DNA of 64,000 nucleotides from Acidobacteriota bacterium (GCA_021730945.1 JAKFYH010000016.1:124001-188000), one strand, 5' to 3'. Positions 38,849 through 47,841 are shown, counted from the first letter of the stretch. Notes: generated from the sequence alone by a model not told the origin. Numbers and translations: made by a program.

Positions 38849-41013
38849 CTGAGCGTGCGGATGATCAGCAGGCCGTCTGAGATGGCCGGCGACGCCATGA
38901 TCACCTGCCCCATCGGGTTCTTGCCGAGCTCAAGGTACTCGCGCCCCGCCTGCACCACGAACACGTCGCCGTCTTCGCTGGCAATATAGAGCCGGCCATC
39001 GCTGGCGACCGGCGACGCCGAGAAGGCGCCGCCGCCGCCCACGCGCGCGCGATACAGGCGCTCGCCGGTGGTGGCGTCATAGGCGGTCAGGATGCCATTG
39101 TTGTTCAGCGTATAGAGCTGGCCGCGATAGACGATCGGCGACGAGATGTAGGTGCCGTCGCGATCGTGGCTCCACGCGATCGCCTCGCTGGTGGTGCGAC
39201 CCGCCGGCAGCGAGATGTCGCCCCGAGCTCCGGCGCGCACCGCGTAAACAGGACGCACCGGCGGGTAGCCGGCCGTCACGATCGCCAAGCTGCCATGGAC
39301 AACCGGCGAGCCGATGGCGATCTCGGAGTTGGGCGCCAGCGTCCACAACAGCGCCCCGGTAGCCGGGTCGTAGCCGCGGACTTTCGTGCCGTTCGTGACC
39401 AGCTCGTCGCCCTTCGTGCCGGTCACAATCGCCGGCGTCGCCCACGTCGACACTTCGTCGGGCCGCTCGGTCCGCCACAACTGCTTGCCGCTTGCCACAT
39501 CAAACGCCGCCAGGAACGAGCCCTTGTGTTGATCCGCCTGCACGATCACCGATCCCTTGTAGATCACCGGCGAGCTCGAGTGTCCCCACTGGTAGCTCGG
39601 GTCGAGGAACCAGCCGCTGTCGAGCGCGCCGATCTGCTGCTGCCACACCAGCGTGCCGTTCATGTCGTAGCACACCATCAATCCGATCGAGCCGAACAGC
39701 GCGACGATGTGGGTGCCGTTGGTGACGGGTGTGGCGTTGGCCTGGCTCGACTTGAAGTGGCGCTTGGTGATTGGCTTGCCGACGAAGGCATCGCGTTGCC
39801 ACCCCACGTTGCCGGTAGCGCGATCGAGCGAGTAGACGCGGAACGTGTGCGTGGGCAGCGTCGCAATGGGCGTGATGTCGCCGGTGAGGCCGGTGCGAAA
39901 CGACGTGTCTTCGTCGCTGGCGGCGCTGACCACAATCACGCGGTCGCCCCAGGTGATGGGGCTCGAGGTGGCAAGGCCCGGAATGGCGGTCTTCCACTTC
40001 ACGTTGCGTCCGGTCGCGGCATCCCACTCGGGCACCACGCCCTGGCCATCGGCGACACCGGCAGCGTTGGCGCCCCTGAACGACGGCCACGGAAGTGGTG
40101 CCGTGCGCGCGGCGGTGACGGGATCGGCGTTCGGTCGTGGGGTCGCGCTCGTGCGGGGCGCGGCGGCACTGGGCTCCGGCGCGGCGGAGGTCGCATCGCC
40201 GAAACCTTCTCGTTCATAGCGCACCGACGAAGTGCCGCGCACGATCGACAGCCGCTCGATGATGCCGCCCCGGCCTGCGAACACCACGCCGAGCTCCGGC
40301 GCATCATCGGCCATAAAGCGGCGTTCTTCGGTCGGCTGCAGGCGAAGCGGCGTCTGGCCGTCGGCGGTAAGGACGAGGCGTGCGCCGTCGAAGGCGACGC
40401 TCACGCCGGCGCCAGTGACGGCGTTCTGATAGGCGCCTTCGTACGAGCGCAACAGCGCTGAAGCCACGGTGATGGGAACCGGCACCACGGCGGGTGTCGC
40501 ATCAGCGGCCGCCTTCACCATTGCCGCGATCGCAACGTCCCCGGCCTGTGTCGCAATGGTGTTCGCGGTGGCCAGTGCCGTCGCGTCGACTTGTTTCGTG
40601 GCCAGGGCCGCCTTGACGCCGTCGGCACTACGCCGCCGGATGGCGGCATTGAGCACGCTGGCCGCGCCAGGCGACTTGTGCTCGAGCAGGTAAAGCGCGA
40701 TGTCGAGGTGTCCGCCGCGCAGCGCCATGTCGAGTGCGCGCGAGCCGTAGAACGAGTCGGTGAGGGTCACGTCGGCCCCGCGCTCCACCAACAGCCGGAC
40801 CACGTCGAGGTGTCCGCGCTCGGCGGCAAAGCCAAGGGCGCTGACGCCGTATTTGGTGGCGGTGTTGACGCTGGTGCCGGCATCGAGCAGTGCCGCCACC
40901 CGCGCGCGGTTGCCGGTCCGCGCCGCCTCGAACAGCGATTCCGCATCGCTCGCGGGTGACTGCGCGAGTAGCGTGGCCGAGAGCAGGAGAATCAGCGGAA
41001 GCAATTGGCGCAT
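38824..41013 (-). CDS. Ankyrin-repeat / PQQ-like beta-propeller fusion protein, secreted
   Basis: A 729-residue exported protein (signal LLPLILLLSATLLAQS). Residues about 22-170 hold ankyrin repeats (LFEAARTGNRARVAALLDAG, LGFAAERGHLDVVRLLVERG, ALDMALRGGHLDIALYLLE). Residues about 175-270 form a beta-rich middle part, then comes a Pro/Ala linker. From about 305 a quinoprotein-like propeller begins (PWPSFRGANAAGVADGQG) with blades such as SLDRATGNVGWQRD, GYDPATGALLWTL and AYDATTGERLYRA. The function is unknown; it could present a binding surface in the periplasm. It is one of three propeller proteins in the window. Confidence 0.85.
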   Translation of the reverse strand: MRQLLPLILLLSATLLAQSPASDAESLFEAARTGNRARVAALLDAGTSVNTATKYGVSALGFAAERGHLDVVRLLVERGADVTLTDSFYGSRALDMALRGGHLDIALYLLEHKSPGAASVLNAAIRRRSADGVKAALATKQVDATALATANTIATQAGDVAIAAMVKAAADATPAVVPVPITVASALLRSYEGAYQNAVTGAGVSVAFDGARLVLTADGQTPLRLQPTEERRFMADDAPELGVVFAGRGGIIERLSIVRGTSSVRYEREGFGDATSAAPEPSAAAPRTSATPRPNADPVTAARTAPLPWPSFRGANAAGVADGQGVVPEWDAATGRNVKWKTAIPGLATSSPITWGDRVIVVSAASDEDTSFRTGLTGDITPIATLPTHTFRVYSLDRATGNVGWQRDAFVGKPITKRHFKSSQANATPVTNGTHIVALFGSIGLMVCYDMNGTLVWQQQIGALDSGWFLDPSYQWGHSSSPVIYKGSVIVQADQHKGSFLAAFDVASGKQLWRTERPDEVSTWATPAIVTGTKGDELVTNGTKVRGYDPATGALLWTLAPNSEIAIGSPVVHGSLAIVTAGYPPVRPVYAVRAGARGDISLPAGRTTSEAIAWSHDRDGTYISSPIVYRGQLYTLNNNGILTAYDATTGERLYRARVGGGGAFSASPVASDGRLYIASEDGDVFVVQAGREYLELGKNPMGQVIMASPAISDGLLIIRTLSHVWAIGR

Positions 41014-41081
41014 GCGAGCCTCTGGGGCCCGATTATGCGCCTATTCCCGCAGTCACTTCATCATTGTCTCGCTGTCGGTGA

Positions 41082-41693
41082 TCACTTGCGTGGCCGTTCA
41101 GGCACGATGGTCTCGCCGCGCGCGAGCATCTCGACCAGCGCCGCAATCTTGCGGGCGCGGCCGGCCGGCGTCTTCATGTGGTTGGTGCGAAACGTCAGCG
41201 CGAACAGGTTCATCTTGCCCAGCGTCTCGAAGGTCTTGCGCGCCTTTGGGTTGGCGTTGATGGCGGCGCGCAGGTCATCGGGGACGGTGGCCACCGACGC
41301 GCTGCGGATCGGCGCATAGGCCGCGGCCCAGCGGCCGTCGGCTTTGGCGGCGGCGACCTGCGCCAGCCCGGGTGGTTGCATCAGGCCGGCCTTGGTGAGC
41401 CGCGCAATGTGATCGCGATTGACCTGGCTCCACATGCTTTTGGCCCGGCGCGGCGTGTAGCGCTGCAGGAACGACTTGTCGTCCAGACCTTTTCGAATGG
41501 CGTCAATCCACCCCCAGCAGAGCGCGACCTCGAGCGCTTGCGGGCACGTCACCGACGGCACGCCGGAGTCCTTCTTGTAGACCCTGAGCCAAATCTCGGT
41601 CTCGCGCGCGTGGTGCTTGCCGAGCCACGCGGCGAAGGCAGCCTGGGTCTTGAACGCCTTGATCTTGTCGGGATTGGGAACGATCGGGGCCAT
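41082..41693 (-). CDS. YdeI/OmpD-associated family protein
   Basis: A 203-residue protein of the YdeI-like family with the N-terminal domain AAWLGKHHARETEIWLRVYKK, VTCPQALEVALCWGWIDAIRKGLD (the family signature) and FLQRYTPRRAKSMWSQVN. It also has the C-terminal VPDDLRAAINANPKARKTFE helix. Members have been linked to bacteriocin or antimicrobial-peptide protection, but the biochemistry is unknown. It is a single gene. Confidence 0.88.
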   Translation of the reverse strand: MAPIVPNPDKIKAFKTQAAFAAWLGKHHARETEIWLRVYKKDSGVPSVTCPQALEVALCWGWIDAIRKGLDDKSFLQRYTPRRAKSMWSQVNRDHIARLTKAGLMQPPGLAQVAAAKADGRWAAAYAPIRSASVATVPDDLRAAINANPKARKTFETLGKMNLFALTFRTNHMKTPAGRARKIAALVEMLARGETIVPERPRK

Positions 41694-41830
41694 GCGGCTG
41701 GTCCACAGAGTCTACCTGAGCGAGCGCGATCTCGCGGTCTGGTGACCAAAGGGTCGCAGGCCGTTGACAACCCTTTGACGACGATGGCATCGTCGTCGTC
41801 GACGCTACCGGGCGTCGGAATGAAGGCGGC

Positions 41831-42127
41831 ATGGCAGAGATCACAATCAACGAAGGGTTGGCATGGCTTAAGACGCTCAAGAAGCGCCACGAGGAGTTGG
41901 TGGCGCTGCGCAATGACAACGCGCACCGTGAACGGCGTTTCTACGGGGCGTCCGCCGACAAGGAAATTGTCAGGGAGCCGATCTACGACGTGAAAGTCCT
42001 GGACCGTATCGTTACGCGGGTGGCGCGCGAGATCAGGCTGCTCGAGCAGGCCCTCAAGACCACCAACGCGAAGACGCCAATCGAGGCGTATCAGCAAGAC
42101 GACGCAGTCTTGGGAGAGTTGTCGTAG
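41831..42127 (+). CDS. Small helical hypothetical protein
   Basis: A 98-residue, highly charged protein that is mostly helical with a likely coiled coil in the first third (LAWLKTLKKRHEELVALRND) and a C-terminal tail KTPIEAYQQDDAVLGEL. I do not recognise a family. It has its own short upstream gap, no clear operon partner and a plausible start at ATG 41831, 6 bases after AGGCGGC. It could be a regulator or chaperone-like partner; no function is claimed. Confidence 0.6.
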   Translation: MAEITINEGLAWLKTLKKRHEELVALRNDNAHRERRFYGASADKEIVREPIYDVKVLDRIVTRVAREIRLLEQALKTTNAKTPIEAYQQDDAVLGELS

Positions 42128-42422
42128 CCAGTTTGTGGGGAAGGCAGGATGGGCGCGCGATCTAGTGGGTCTGTCAGCCCACGAAAAAGCCCAATAGACG
42201 ATTGGTCCCTGCAAAGGATCCGTTGTTGATGGTGAGTCGTGGCTCGTAGGTGGTGCGGCGGGGCGAAAGTGCCGCTGCAGTATGGTCGCTTGCGTTACTT
42301 GGTTTCACCTGATCGTGGACTTCCTGTCCTTCCCCTCCAGATGGTGGACGCCTCCGTCGGTGCGGCGTGGTCGCAAATCCCCGCCTTGTCAGGGTCATCG
42401 GCAGACCTTAGCGTGACGCCTC
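42128..42422. other. Gene-free gap with one short inverted repeat
   Basis: About 295 bases without a convincing reading frame. GTGGG and CCCAC flank TCTGTCAG near 42165-42182, which could form a small hairpin, and the gap ends in the period-8 repeat array. Nothing else recognisable was seen. Confidence 0.6.
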
Positions 42423-42486
42423 AGCACTCCAGCACTCCAGCACTCCAGCACCCCAGCACCCAAGCACCTCAGCACGTGAGCACCCC
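42423..42486. repeat. Period-8 tandem repeat AGCACTCC, locus 3
   Basis: Eight units (AGCACTCC three times, AGCACCCC, AGCACCCA, AGCACCTC, AGCACGTG, AGCACCCC) reach exactly to the stop codon of the leftward DUF1801-type gene. This is the longest of the three arrays. Confidence 0.93.
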
Positions 42487-43253
42487 TAAATGCCGCCGCG
42501 CCGCTTGCGCTCTGGCTTCCGCTTGGCCTCGATGATCCGCCGCGCCTCGCGCAGGTGGCTCTCGAGCGCGTCGTCCGCGATCTGATCGAGCAGGATGCCG
42601 ACCCACCCTGCGACGCCGACGTACGGCGGGTTGAAATAGACGCTGGGCGATTCTTCGATCATCAGCGACGCCAGGCCCTCCGCCACCGGCACCCACGCCG
42701 CCAGCCGGCCATCGTCCCGGTGATGCTCGGCAAACATCGCGAAGCAGCCCTTGCCCTGCTCGACGAAGAAGCAGGGCGTGCCGTGCGACATCTTCTCGAA
42801 CGCGCTCGGCAGCGCGGCGCAGAGGCGGCGGATCCGATCGACCTGTCCTTCCCGTCCGCCTTTGCGCCGGCCCGTCGCCCCGGCGCGCGCGCTGACTTGC
42901 CGGGCGCGGAACTTGGCGATTCGCTCAATCAGGCGGACCGGCACAGGCTCGGACAAGGGAAACTTGAGCGTCGACTTGCTGCGTTCGTAAGGCGCCAGCT
43001 CCTTGGCGAACGCCTCGACCAACGCATCGCTCGCGGGAAACACCGAGTAGTGTGACTTCCACCCGGCGAAATACAGCACGCCAACGCCGTTCAGCGTATA
43101 GGCCGGCATTTGATAGGCCAGCTCTTCTTTAGCATTCGGAATCGCCTTGAGAATGGCCCGGCGCACCGCTTCCAGGCTGGCTCGAGACTCTTTCGGCTTC
43201 GACGCGATGTACTCGCGCACCGATGCGAGCTTTCTGGACCGTGTTGCCGGCAT
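42486..43253 (-). CDS. DUF1801 (YdhG-like) fused to MmcQ/YjbR-like domain
   Basis: A 255-residue protein with two small domains. Residues about 5-115 match DUF1801, an iron-chaperone/frataxin-like fold (VREYIASKPKESRASLEAVRR, EELAYQMPAYTLNG, SHYSVFPASDALVEAF). Residues about 140-245 match the MmcQ/YjbR DNA-binding-like fold (IRRLCAALPSAFEKMSHGTPCFFV, WVGILLDQIADDALESHLREA). A basic linker joins them. I took the ATG at 43253 over a GTG at 43259. It diverges from the dienelactone hydrolase. The two domains usually occur separately, so the fusion suggests linked roles, but no substrate is known. Confidence 0.8.
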   Translation of the reverse strand: MPATRSRKLASVREYIASKPKESRASLEAVRRAILKAIPNAKEELAYQMPAYTLNGVGVLYFAGWKSHYSVFPASDALVEAFAKELAPYERSKSTLKFPLSEPVPVRLIERIAKFRARQVSARAGATGRRKGGREGQVDRIRRLCAALPSAFEKMSHGTPCFFVEQGKGCFAMFAEHHRDDGRLAAWVPVAEGLASLMIEESPSVYFNPPYVGVAGWVGILLDQIADDALESHLREARRIIEAKRKPERKRRGGI

Positions 43254-43314
43254 GCGCACAACATGCTACTCGAAGCCGACAAGTGATACCCTCTGCCGGT
43301 CACTGGAGGCATCG

Positions 43315-44244
43315 ATGGACGAGAATCAAGATCAGGCGAAGGGAAAGCTCCCTGCCGAAGCCGTGGACCTGTACACGCGCTACATTCATGGCGAGGTCAG
43401 CCGCCGCGATTTTCTGAAGGGCATCAATCGATTTGCAGTCGCCGGCCTGACGGCCACCGCCATCGTCGAGGCGCTGATGCCCAACTACGCCCTGGGGCAG
43501 CAGGTTCGCAAGGACGACGAGCGGATCACGGCCAGCTGGGAGACCATACCTTCACCCAACGGCAACGGCTACATTCGCGGTTATTTCGTCCGGCCGACCA
43601 GCCAAACCACGCGGAGCGCACAGCCAACCAGGCTGCCTGCGGTGCTCGTGATCCACGAGAATCGCGGTCTCAATCCGCATACCGAAGACGTGGCGCGCCG
43701 GTTTGCGCTGGAGAACTTCATTGCCTTTGCCCCGGACGCGCTGACGTCGGTCGGCGGATATCCGAGCGACGACTTCAAGGGCGGCCAACTGTTCGGCAAG
43801 ATCGATCGCGCGAAGATGACCCAGGACTTCGTGGCCTCCGCTCAGTGGCTCAAGGCTCACCCGCTCAGCAATGGCAAGGTCTGCGCGACCGGCTTCTGCT
43901 TCGGCGGTGGCATGTCCAACACGCTGGCGACGATACTGGGCGCCGATTTGGCAGCGGCCGCACCGTTCTATGGCGGCGCGCCTCCGGCGGAAGAGGCTGC
44001 GAAGATCAAGGCAGCCATCCTCGTGCACCACGGCGCGCTCGACGCGGGGCTGGTGAAGGCGTATCCGGCGTATGAAGCGGAACTGAAGAAGAACAACATC
44101 CCCTACGAGGGTCACATCTGGCCCAATTCGGTTCACGGCTTCTTCAATGACGCCACGCCGGAGCGTTACAACAAGGAGACGGCGACGCAGGCATGGGCCC
44201 GGACGATCGAGTGGTTCAATAAATACGCCCGGCAGGTGCCGTAG
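43315..44244 (+). CDS. Dienelactone-hydrolase family protein with Tat-like N-terminus
   Basis: A 309-residue alpha/beta hydrolase. The nucleophile Cys is in ATGFCFGGGMSNTLA, the Asp in ILVHHGALDAG, and the His in SVHGFFND; LPAVLVIHENRGLNPH is the oxyanion strand. The N-terminal EVSRRDFLKGINRFAVAG is a twin-arginine type signal, so it is probably exported folded. A Shine-Dalgarno CTGGAGGC precedes ATG 43315. Family members open dienelactones or other cyclic esters; the actual substrate is unknown. Confidence 0.9.
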   Translation: MDENQDQAKGKLPAEAVDLYTRYIHGEVSRRDFLKGINRFAVAGLTATAIVEALMPNYALGQQVRKDDERITASWETIPSPNGNGYIRGYFVRPTSQTTRSAQPTRLPAVLVIHENRGLNPHTEDVARRFALENFIAFAPDALTSVGGYPSDDFKGGQLFGKIDRAKMTQDFVASAQWLKAHPLSNGKVCATGFCFGGGMSNTLATILGADLAAAAPFYGGAPPAEEAAKIKAAILVHHGALDAGLVKAYPAYEAELKKNNIPYEGHIWPNSVHGFFNDATPERYNKETATQAWARTIEWFNKYARQVP

Positions 44245-44260
44245 ACTCGGGTCTCCGCTG

Positions 44261-44587
44261 TCAGTTGACCGGAATCTCCACAAAAGCAAAGCTGCCAGGT
44301 TTGGCACTGTTGACAGCGGCCACGACCTGGGCAAGGTGCGGTTGAAGCGCTGGCCACTGCTGAATGCCGATGACGACGATGGCAATGGTCCGACCGGCCA
44401 AGTTCTGTTGATACTGCAGGTTCTTATCCGTCGTGAGGAAGACCTCGAAACCGGCGTCCTCGGCGGCGGCTAATAGGTCGCCGTTCCTTAGTCGGTCCCA
44501 GTGTTCCTGCGCGGCCGTGCGCACCGTGTGGCCGATCAGGAACTCACGGATCGGGACCGGTGTGGCCTGATCGAACAGCACGCGCAT
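44261..44587 (-). CDS. PIN-like toxin of the DUF5615 family
   Basis: A 108-residue predicted ribonuclease-like toxin. MRVLFDQATPVPIREFL holds the first acidic residue, GDLLAAAEDAGFEVFLTTDKNLQYQQNL the central acidic motif, and IAIVVIG a core strand. This family is typically paired with a DUF433 antitoxin, and one ends exactly one codon boundary upstream (adjacent stop/start, no gap). Expression is expected to be coupled and autoregulated. Activity is not shown by sequence. Confidence 0.85.
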   Translation of the reverse strand: MRVLFDQATPVPIREFLIGHTVRTAAQEHWDRLRNGDLLAAAEDAGFEVFLTTDKNLQYQQNLAGRTIAIVVIGIQQWPALQPHLAQVVAAVNSAKPGSFAFVEIPVN

Positions 44588-44821
44588 TTAGCCGGCCACT
44601 GGCGTGTCGAGGCTGCGCGCCGCAAATTCGATGACCGCCTTCACCTGGTCGCGGTTCAAGCCGTCATACCACGCAAGGATGTCGTCGATATTTGCGCCCG
44701 CTTCGAGGTTCTCGAAGATCGTCGCGACAGGCATGCGGGTGTTGCGAAGCACCCACGTCCCGCTGACTTTGCCGGGGATGCTCTCGACCGCTGGGCACTG
44801 GGACCAATCGAGCAGAGCCAT
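44588..44821 (-). CDS. DUF433-family antitoxin
   Basis: A 77-residue helix-turn-helix-like protein. The family marks are GTWVLRNTRMPVATIFENLEAG (PVATIFENL helix) and NIDDILAWYDGLNRDQVKAVIEFA. It lies immediately before the DUF5615 toxin, forming a standard type II pair, and probably binds its own promoter and the toxin. The ATG is at 44821 with little space to the upstream molybdenum enzyme gene end (44896). Confidence 0.88.
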   Translation of the reverse strand: MALLDWSQCPAVESIPGKVSGTWVLRNTRMPVATIFENLEAGANIDDILAWYDGLNRDQVKAVIEFAARSLDTPVAG

Positions 44822-44895
44822 GGTTTCAGATCCTTCCGAGTTTGAGTGTAAGGGATCTCGCCTTCTTCGTCACTGGTGGGAACCCACCCTGCGCA

Positions 44896-47217
44896 CTAGG
44901 CCAAGGTCGAAGTTCGAGTCGCGAATGGCACTCTTCGCATCCTGACACCCGTCGCATCAAACACCGCATTCGCCACCGCCGCCAGCATCGGCTTCACCAT
45001 CGTCTCGCCCGCGCCGTAATGCTGCAGGTCGGGGCGATTCGGGTTCGGGTCGCCGTTCACGATCACCACGTCGATTCGCTCCGGCGTGTCTTCGTGCCGC
45101 AGCGTCGGGTGCGTCACCCAGTCGACGCTCGTCACCTTCTCGGCGTCGAACTTCACCTCTTCATGCAGCGCGCGGCTCAGGCCGTAGAGCGTGCCGGCTT
45201 CGACGACGCGAATCAGCGCCTCGGGGTTGATCACCAGGCCGCAGTCGTGGGCCACGACGATGCGCTTGGCCCAGATGCGGCCGGTGGCCTTGTTGACCTC
45301 CACCTCGCAAATGACCGCGACCACGGTCTGGCTGCGGTAGGCGTAGGCGATGCCGCGGCCCACCAAGGGCTGGTCGGGCGGGTTAGGCGGATCGGGCTGG
45401 TTTGGGGAGGGACGCGGAACCCAACCAAATTTCGCGGCTGCCGTTTTGATGCACGCGATGGAGCGGGCGCGCTTGAAGCCGCTGTCTTCCTGCGTACTCG
45501 CCTGCAGCATCCGCAGGCGGAACTCCACCGGATCAGCCTTCGCCTTGGCCGCCAGCTCGTCGATGAACGACTCGAGCGCGAACTGAACCTGTGGACCGTC
45601 GGGGTCGCGCAGGTTGCCCGTACGAAGAGGAGTCTCGAACGGCATGGGCAACGGCACCACCCTGGTCGTCTGGCGACGATTGGGGATGGCATACATGTCC
45701 GACGGCAGCGACGCGCGGCCCTGCGACACGGGACTCTTGCGCGTGCCCATCAGCTGCGAGATGAGAACTGTCTCGTGCTCGTTGTAGCCCAGGTGATTGT
45801 GATCCGCCGCGCACGCGTCGTAATGCAGCGCAACGACATTGCCCTGCGCGTCGAGGCCGCCGCGCATCTTGAACGCATAGGCCGGACCCTTGGTGTCCCA
45901 CGCCGTTTCCTCCTGCCGGCTCCACTGCACCCTCACCGGCCGCCCGATCTCTTTTGCAATATACGCCGCCTCAAACCCCGCATCGTCAGCCGCCGTGCGG
46001 CCGTAGCCCTGCGGGCCGTCCATCCAGATCACCCGCACCTGGTCGCGCGGCATGCCCAGGAACTGCGCCACGCCGTTTCGCATGCCATACGACTTCATGT
46101 CGTTGGTGTAGATGGTCATTTGCCCGTTCGATGGGTCGGCCATGGCATGCGCAGGACCAAACGCGGTGTGACCCTGGAAGGGGACGTCATACTCCGCCTC
46201 GACCACCGAGGCGGCACCGGCAAGCGCCGCATCAACGTTGCCCGTTTCGATTGGCTTGCCGGTGGATGACGGGGTGGCCGCGCGCATGTAGGTGAACAGA
46301 TTCTCGGAAGTGGGGAAGGGCGCGGTCGCCGGCCTCTTCCACTCCACCTTCAGCTGCCGCGCTGCGCGAATGGCGTTTTCCTCGCGCTCGAACACCACGG
46401 CCAGGTAGTTGCCCTTGCTCACCACTTTCACAAAGCCAGGGATGTTGCGAATCGACGCCTCGTCTATGCTCACCAGCGTTGCGCCGGCCACGGGAGGCTT
46501 CACGTTGCGCGCGTGCACCATGCCGGGCAGTCTCACGTCGACCGCCCACTTGTTGGTGCCATCCACCTTGGGAGGTATGTCGTAACGCTGCGGCGACTTG
46601 CCCACGTTCTTCATGTCGCGCACCGACTTGAGCGGCGCCACGCCGGTGGTCGTATCGGTGTTCTTGCCGGTGAGTGTGACGTTGAAACGCCTGCCGCCAA
46701 TCAACTCGCCGTAGGTGAGCGAGCCGACACCGGTTTGGTTGCCTTCCGGCACCGTGATCACGCCGTCGCTCACGGCCAGGCTTGTGACCGGCACGCCAAG
46801 CTGCTTCGATGCCATCTCCAGCAACACCCGGCGCGCTTCGGCGGCGACCCGGCGCATGGGATAGCCGTCGGTCTGCAGCGCATCGGACCCACCCGATCCG
46901 CCCTGATCGACGGTGTTGTGCGTGCTGCCCATCACGCAGCTGGTCTTGTCGAAGGCAATGTCGAGTTCGTCCGACATGATCTGCCGGAACGCCGTGCCGG
47001 TGCCCTGGCCCAGGTCGGTCTTGCCGACAAAGAAAGTGGCGGTGTTGTCGGCGCGGATGACGATCCACGAGTCGAGTTGCAGGAAGTCAGGGTCCGGGTA
47101 CGGTCCCTGTCCCGACACCTGCGCGAGCAACCGTTCGGGGGCGAGCGAGAGGACCCCTCCCGACACGATTAAGTATCCCGACGCACGAAGAAACTCCCGG
47201 CGATCAAGCGGCATCAT
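44896..47217 (-). CDS. Molybdopterin-binding large subunit, xanthine-dehydrogenase/isoquinoline-oxidoreductase type
   Basis: A 773-residue molybdenum hydroxylase subunit exported through Tat (LDRREFLRASGYLIVSGG). It has FFVGKTDLGQGTGTAFRQI, the internal QGGSGGSDALQ and QGYGRTAADDAGFEAA cofactor loops, GRPVRVQWSRQEE, AHDCGLVINPEA and the catalytic Glu in HYGAGETMVKPML. This arrangement is the IorB-like class that works with a small 2Fe-2S subunit, encoded upstream with a 4 bp overlap. Substrates in the class are N-heterocycles or aldehydes. A Pro-Asp-rich insert (SPNQPDPPNPPDQP) is an oddity of this copy. Confidence 0.92.
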   Translation of the reverse strand: MMPLDRREFLRASGYLIVSGGVLSLAPERLLAQVSGQGPYPDPDFLQLDSWIVIRADNTATFFVGKTDLGQGTGTAFRQIMSDELDIAFDKTSCVMGSTHNTVDQGGSGGSDALQTDGYPMRRVAAEARRVLLEMASKQLGVPVTSLAVSDGVITVPEGNQTGVGSLTYGELIGGRRFNVTLTGKNTDTTTGVAPLKSVRDMKNVGKSPQRYDIPPKVDGTNKWAVDVRLPGMVHARNVKPPVAGATLVSIDEASIRNIPGFVKVVSKGNYLAVVFEREENAIRAARQLKVEWKRPATAPFPTSENLFTYMRAATPSSTGKPIETGNVDAALAGAASVVEAEYDVPFQGHTAFGPAHAMADPSNGQMTIYTNDMKSYGMRNGVAQFLGMPRDQVRVIWMDGPQGYGRTAADDAGFEAAYIAKEIGRPVRVQWSRQEETAWDTKGPAYAFKMRGGLDAQGNVVALHYDACAADHNHLGYNEHETVLISQLMGTRKSPVSQGRASLPSDMYAIPNRRQTTRVVPLPMPFETPLRTGNLRDPDGPQVQFALESFIDELAAKAKADPVEFRLRMLQASTQEDSGFKRARSIACIKTAAAKFGWVPRPSPNQPDPPNPPDQPLVGRGIAYAYRSQTVVAVICEVEVNKATGRIWAKRIVVAHDCGLVINPEALIRVVEAGTLYGLSRALHEEVKFDAEKVTSVDWVTHPTLRHEDTPERIDVVIVNGDPNPNRPDLQHYGAGETMVKPMLAAVANAVFDATGVRMRRVPFATRTSTLA

Positions 47218-47678
47218 GCGAGCCTCCGAGCAGCGAGCTTAATGGCCGCTTGTATTCGGTAATACGTCATGCACCGGCACAACGTGCCGTTCATGCCCTC
47301 GCGAATCTGCGCGTCGGTGGGGTTGGGTGTCTTGTCGAGCAGTGCCTTGGCGGTAAGGATCTGCCCGTTCTGGCAGAACCCGCATTGTGGCACCTGCTCG
47401 TCGATCCAGGCCTGCTGCAGCGGATGGAGCGTGCCGCCCTGCGCCAAGCCCTCGAGCGTGGTGATCTCGTCGTTGACCACCGCCGACACCGGCCGGATGC
47501 AGCTGCGCACCGCCTCGCCCTTGATCAGGACCGTGCAGGCGCCGCATTGACCCAGTCCGCAGCCAAAACGCGGACCCGTCAGTTCGAGGTCATTCCGAAG
47601 GACATACAGCAGAGGTGTGGAAGGCTCCACATCAACGGTGTGAGCCCTGCCATTCACCCGCAGGGTGATATTCGCCAT
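47214..47678 (-). CDS. 2Fe-2S small subunit of the molybdenum hydroxylase
   Basis: A 154-residue ferredoxin-like subunit with two iron-sulfur clusters. The first cluster motif is FGCGLGQCGACTV with a later Cys in VRSC; the second is QCGFCQNGQI and LCRCMTYYRI. It accepts electrons from the molybdenum subunit, with which it overlaps by 4 bp (ATGA). It lacks a signal peptide, so it is probably exported as a complex with the Tat-bearing large subunit. Confidence 0.94.
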   Translation of the reverse strand: MANITLRVNGRAHTVDVEPSTPLLYVLRNDLELTGPRFGCGLGQCGACTVLIKGEAVRSCIRPVSAVVNDEITTLEGLAQGGTLHPLQQAWIDEQVPQCGFCQNGQILTAKALLDKTPNPTDAQIREGMNGTLCRCMTYYRIQAAIKLAARRLA

Positions 47679-47702
47679 GCGGGAGTGTCCCCCGGTCGGT
47701 TA

Positions 47703-47788
47703 CAGGAGATCAAGAGATATGGAGAATTGGAAGCGCAACAGGAGGGTAGGAGAGAAAGTGGATTGGTTTCTCATCTCCTCCTCTCCGG
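47703..47788. repeat. GA-rich palindromic repeat (copy 2)
   Basis: The left arm AGGAGATCAAGAGATATGGAG and, about 50 bases later, TTTCTCATCTCCTCCTCTCC form imperfect inverted arms as at 31457-31508. The copy lies upstream of the GlcG-like gene and may separate it from the divergent small subunit gene. Confidence 0.5.
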
Positions 47789-47841
47789 AACTCCTGCCAA
47801 CAGCCGCTATACTAGCGAACCCGTTTCCCAAGGAGATTCCA

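Noticed and set aside
33083..42486. The three period-8 arrays as CRISPR arrays.
   Set aside because: Units are 8 bases with no spacers and no cas genes nearby.
44842..46269. A 475-codon plus-strand frame opposite the molybdenum subunit.
   Set aside because: The minus-strand gene has Tat signal, cofactor loops and catalytic Glu; the plus frame is a shadow.
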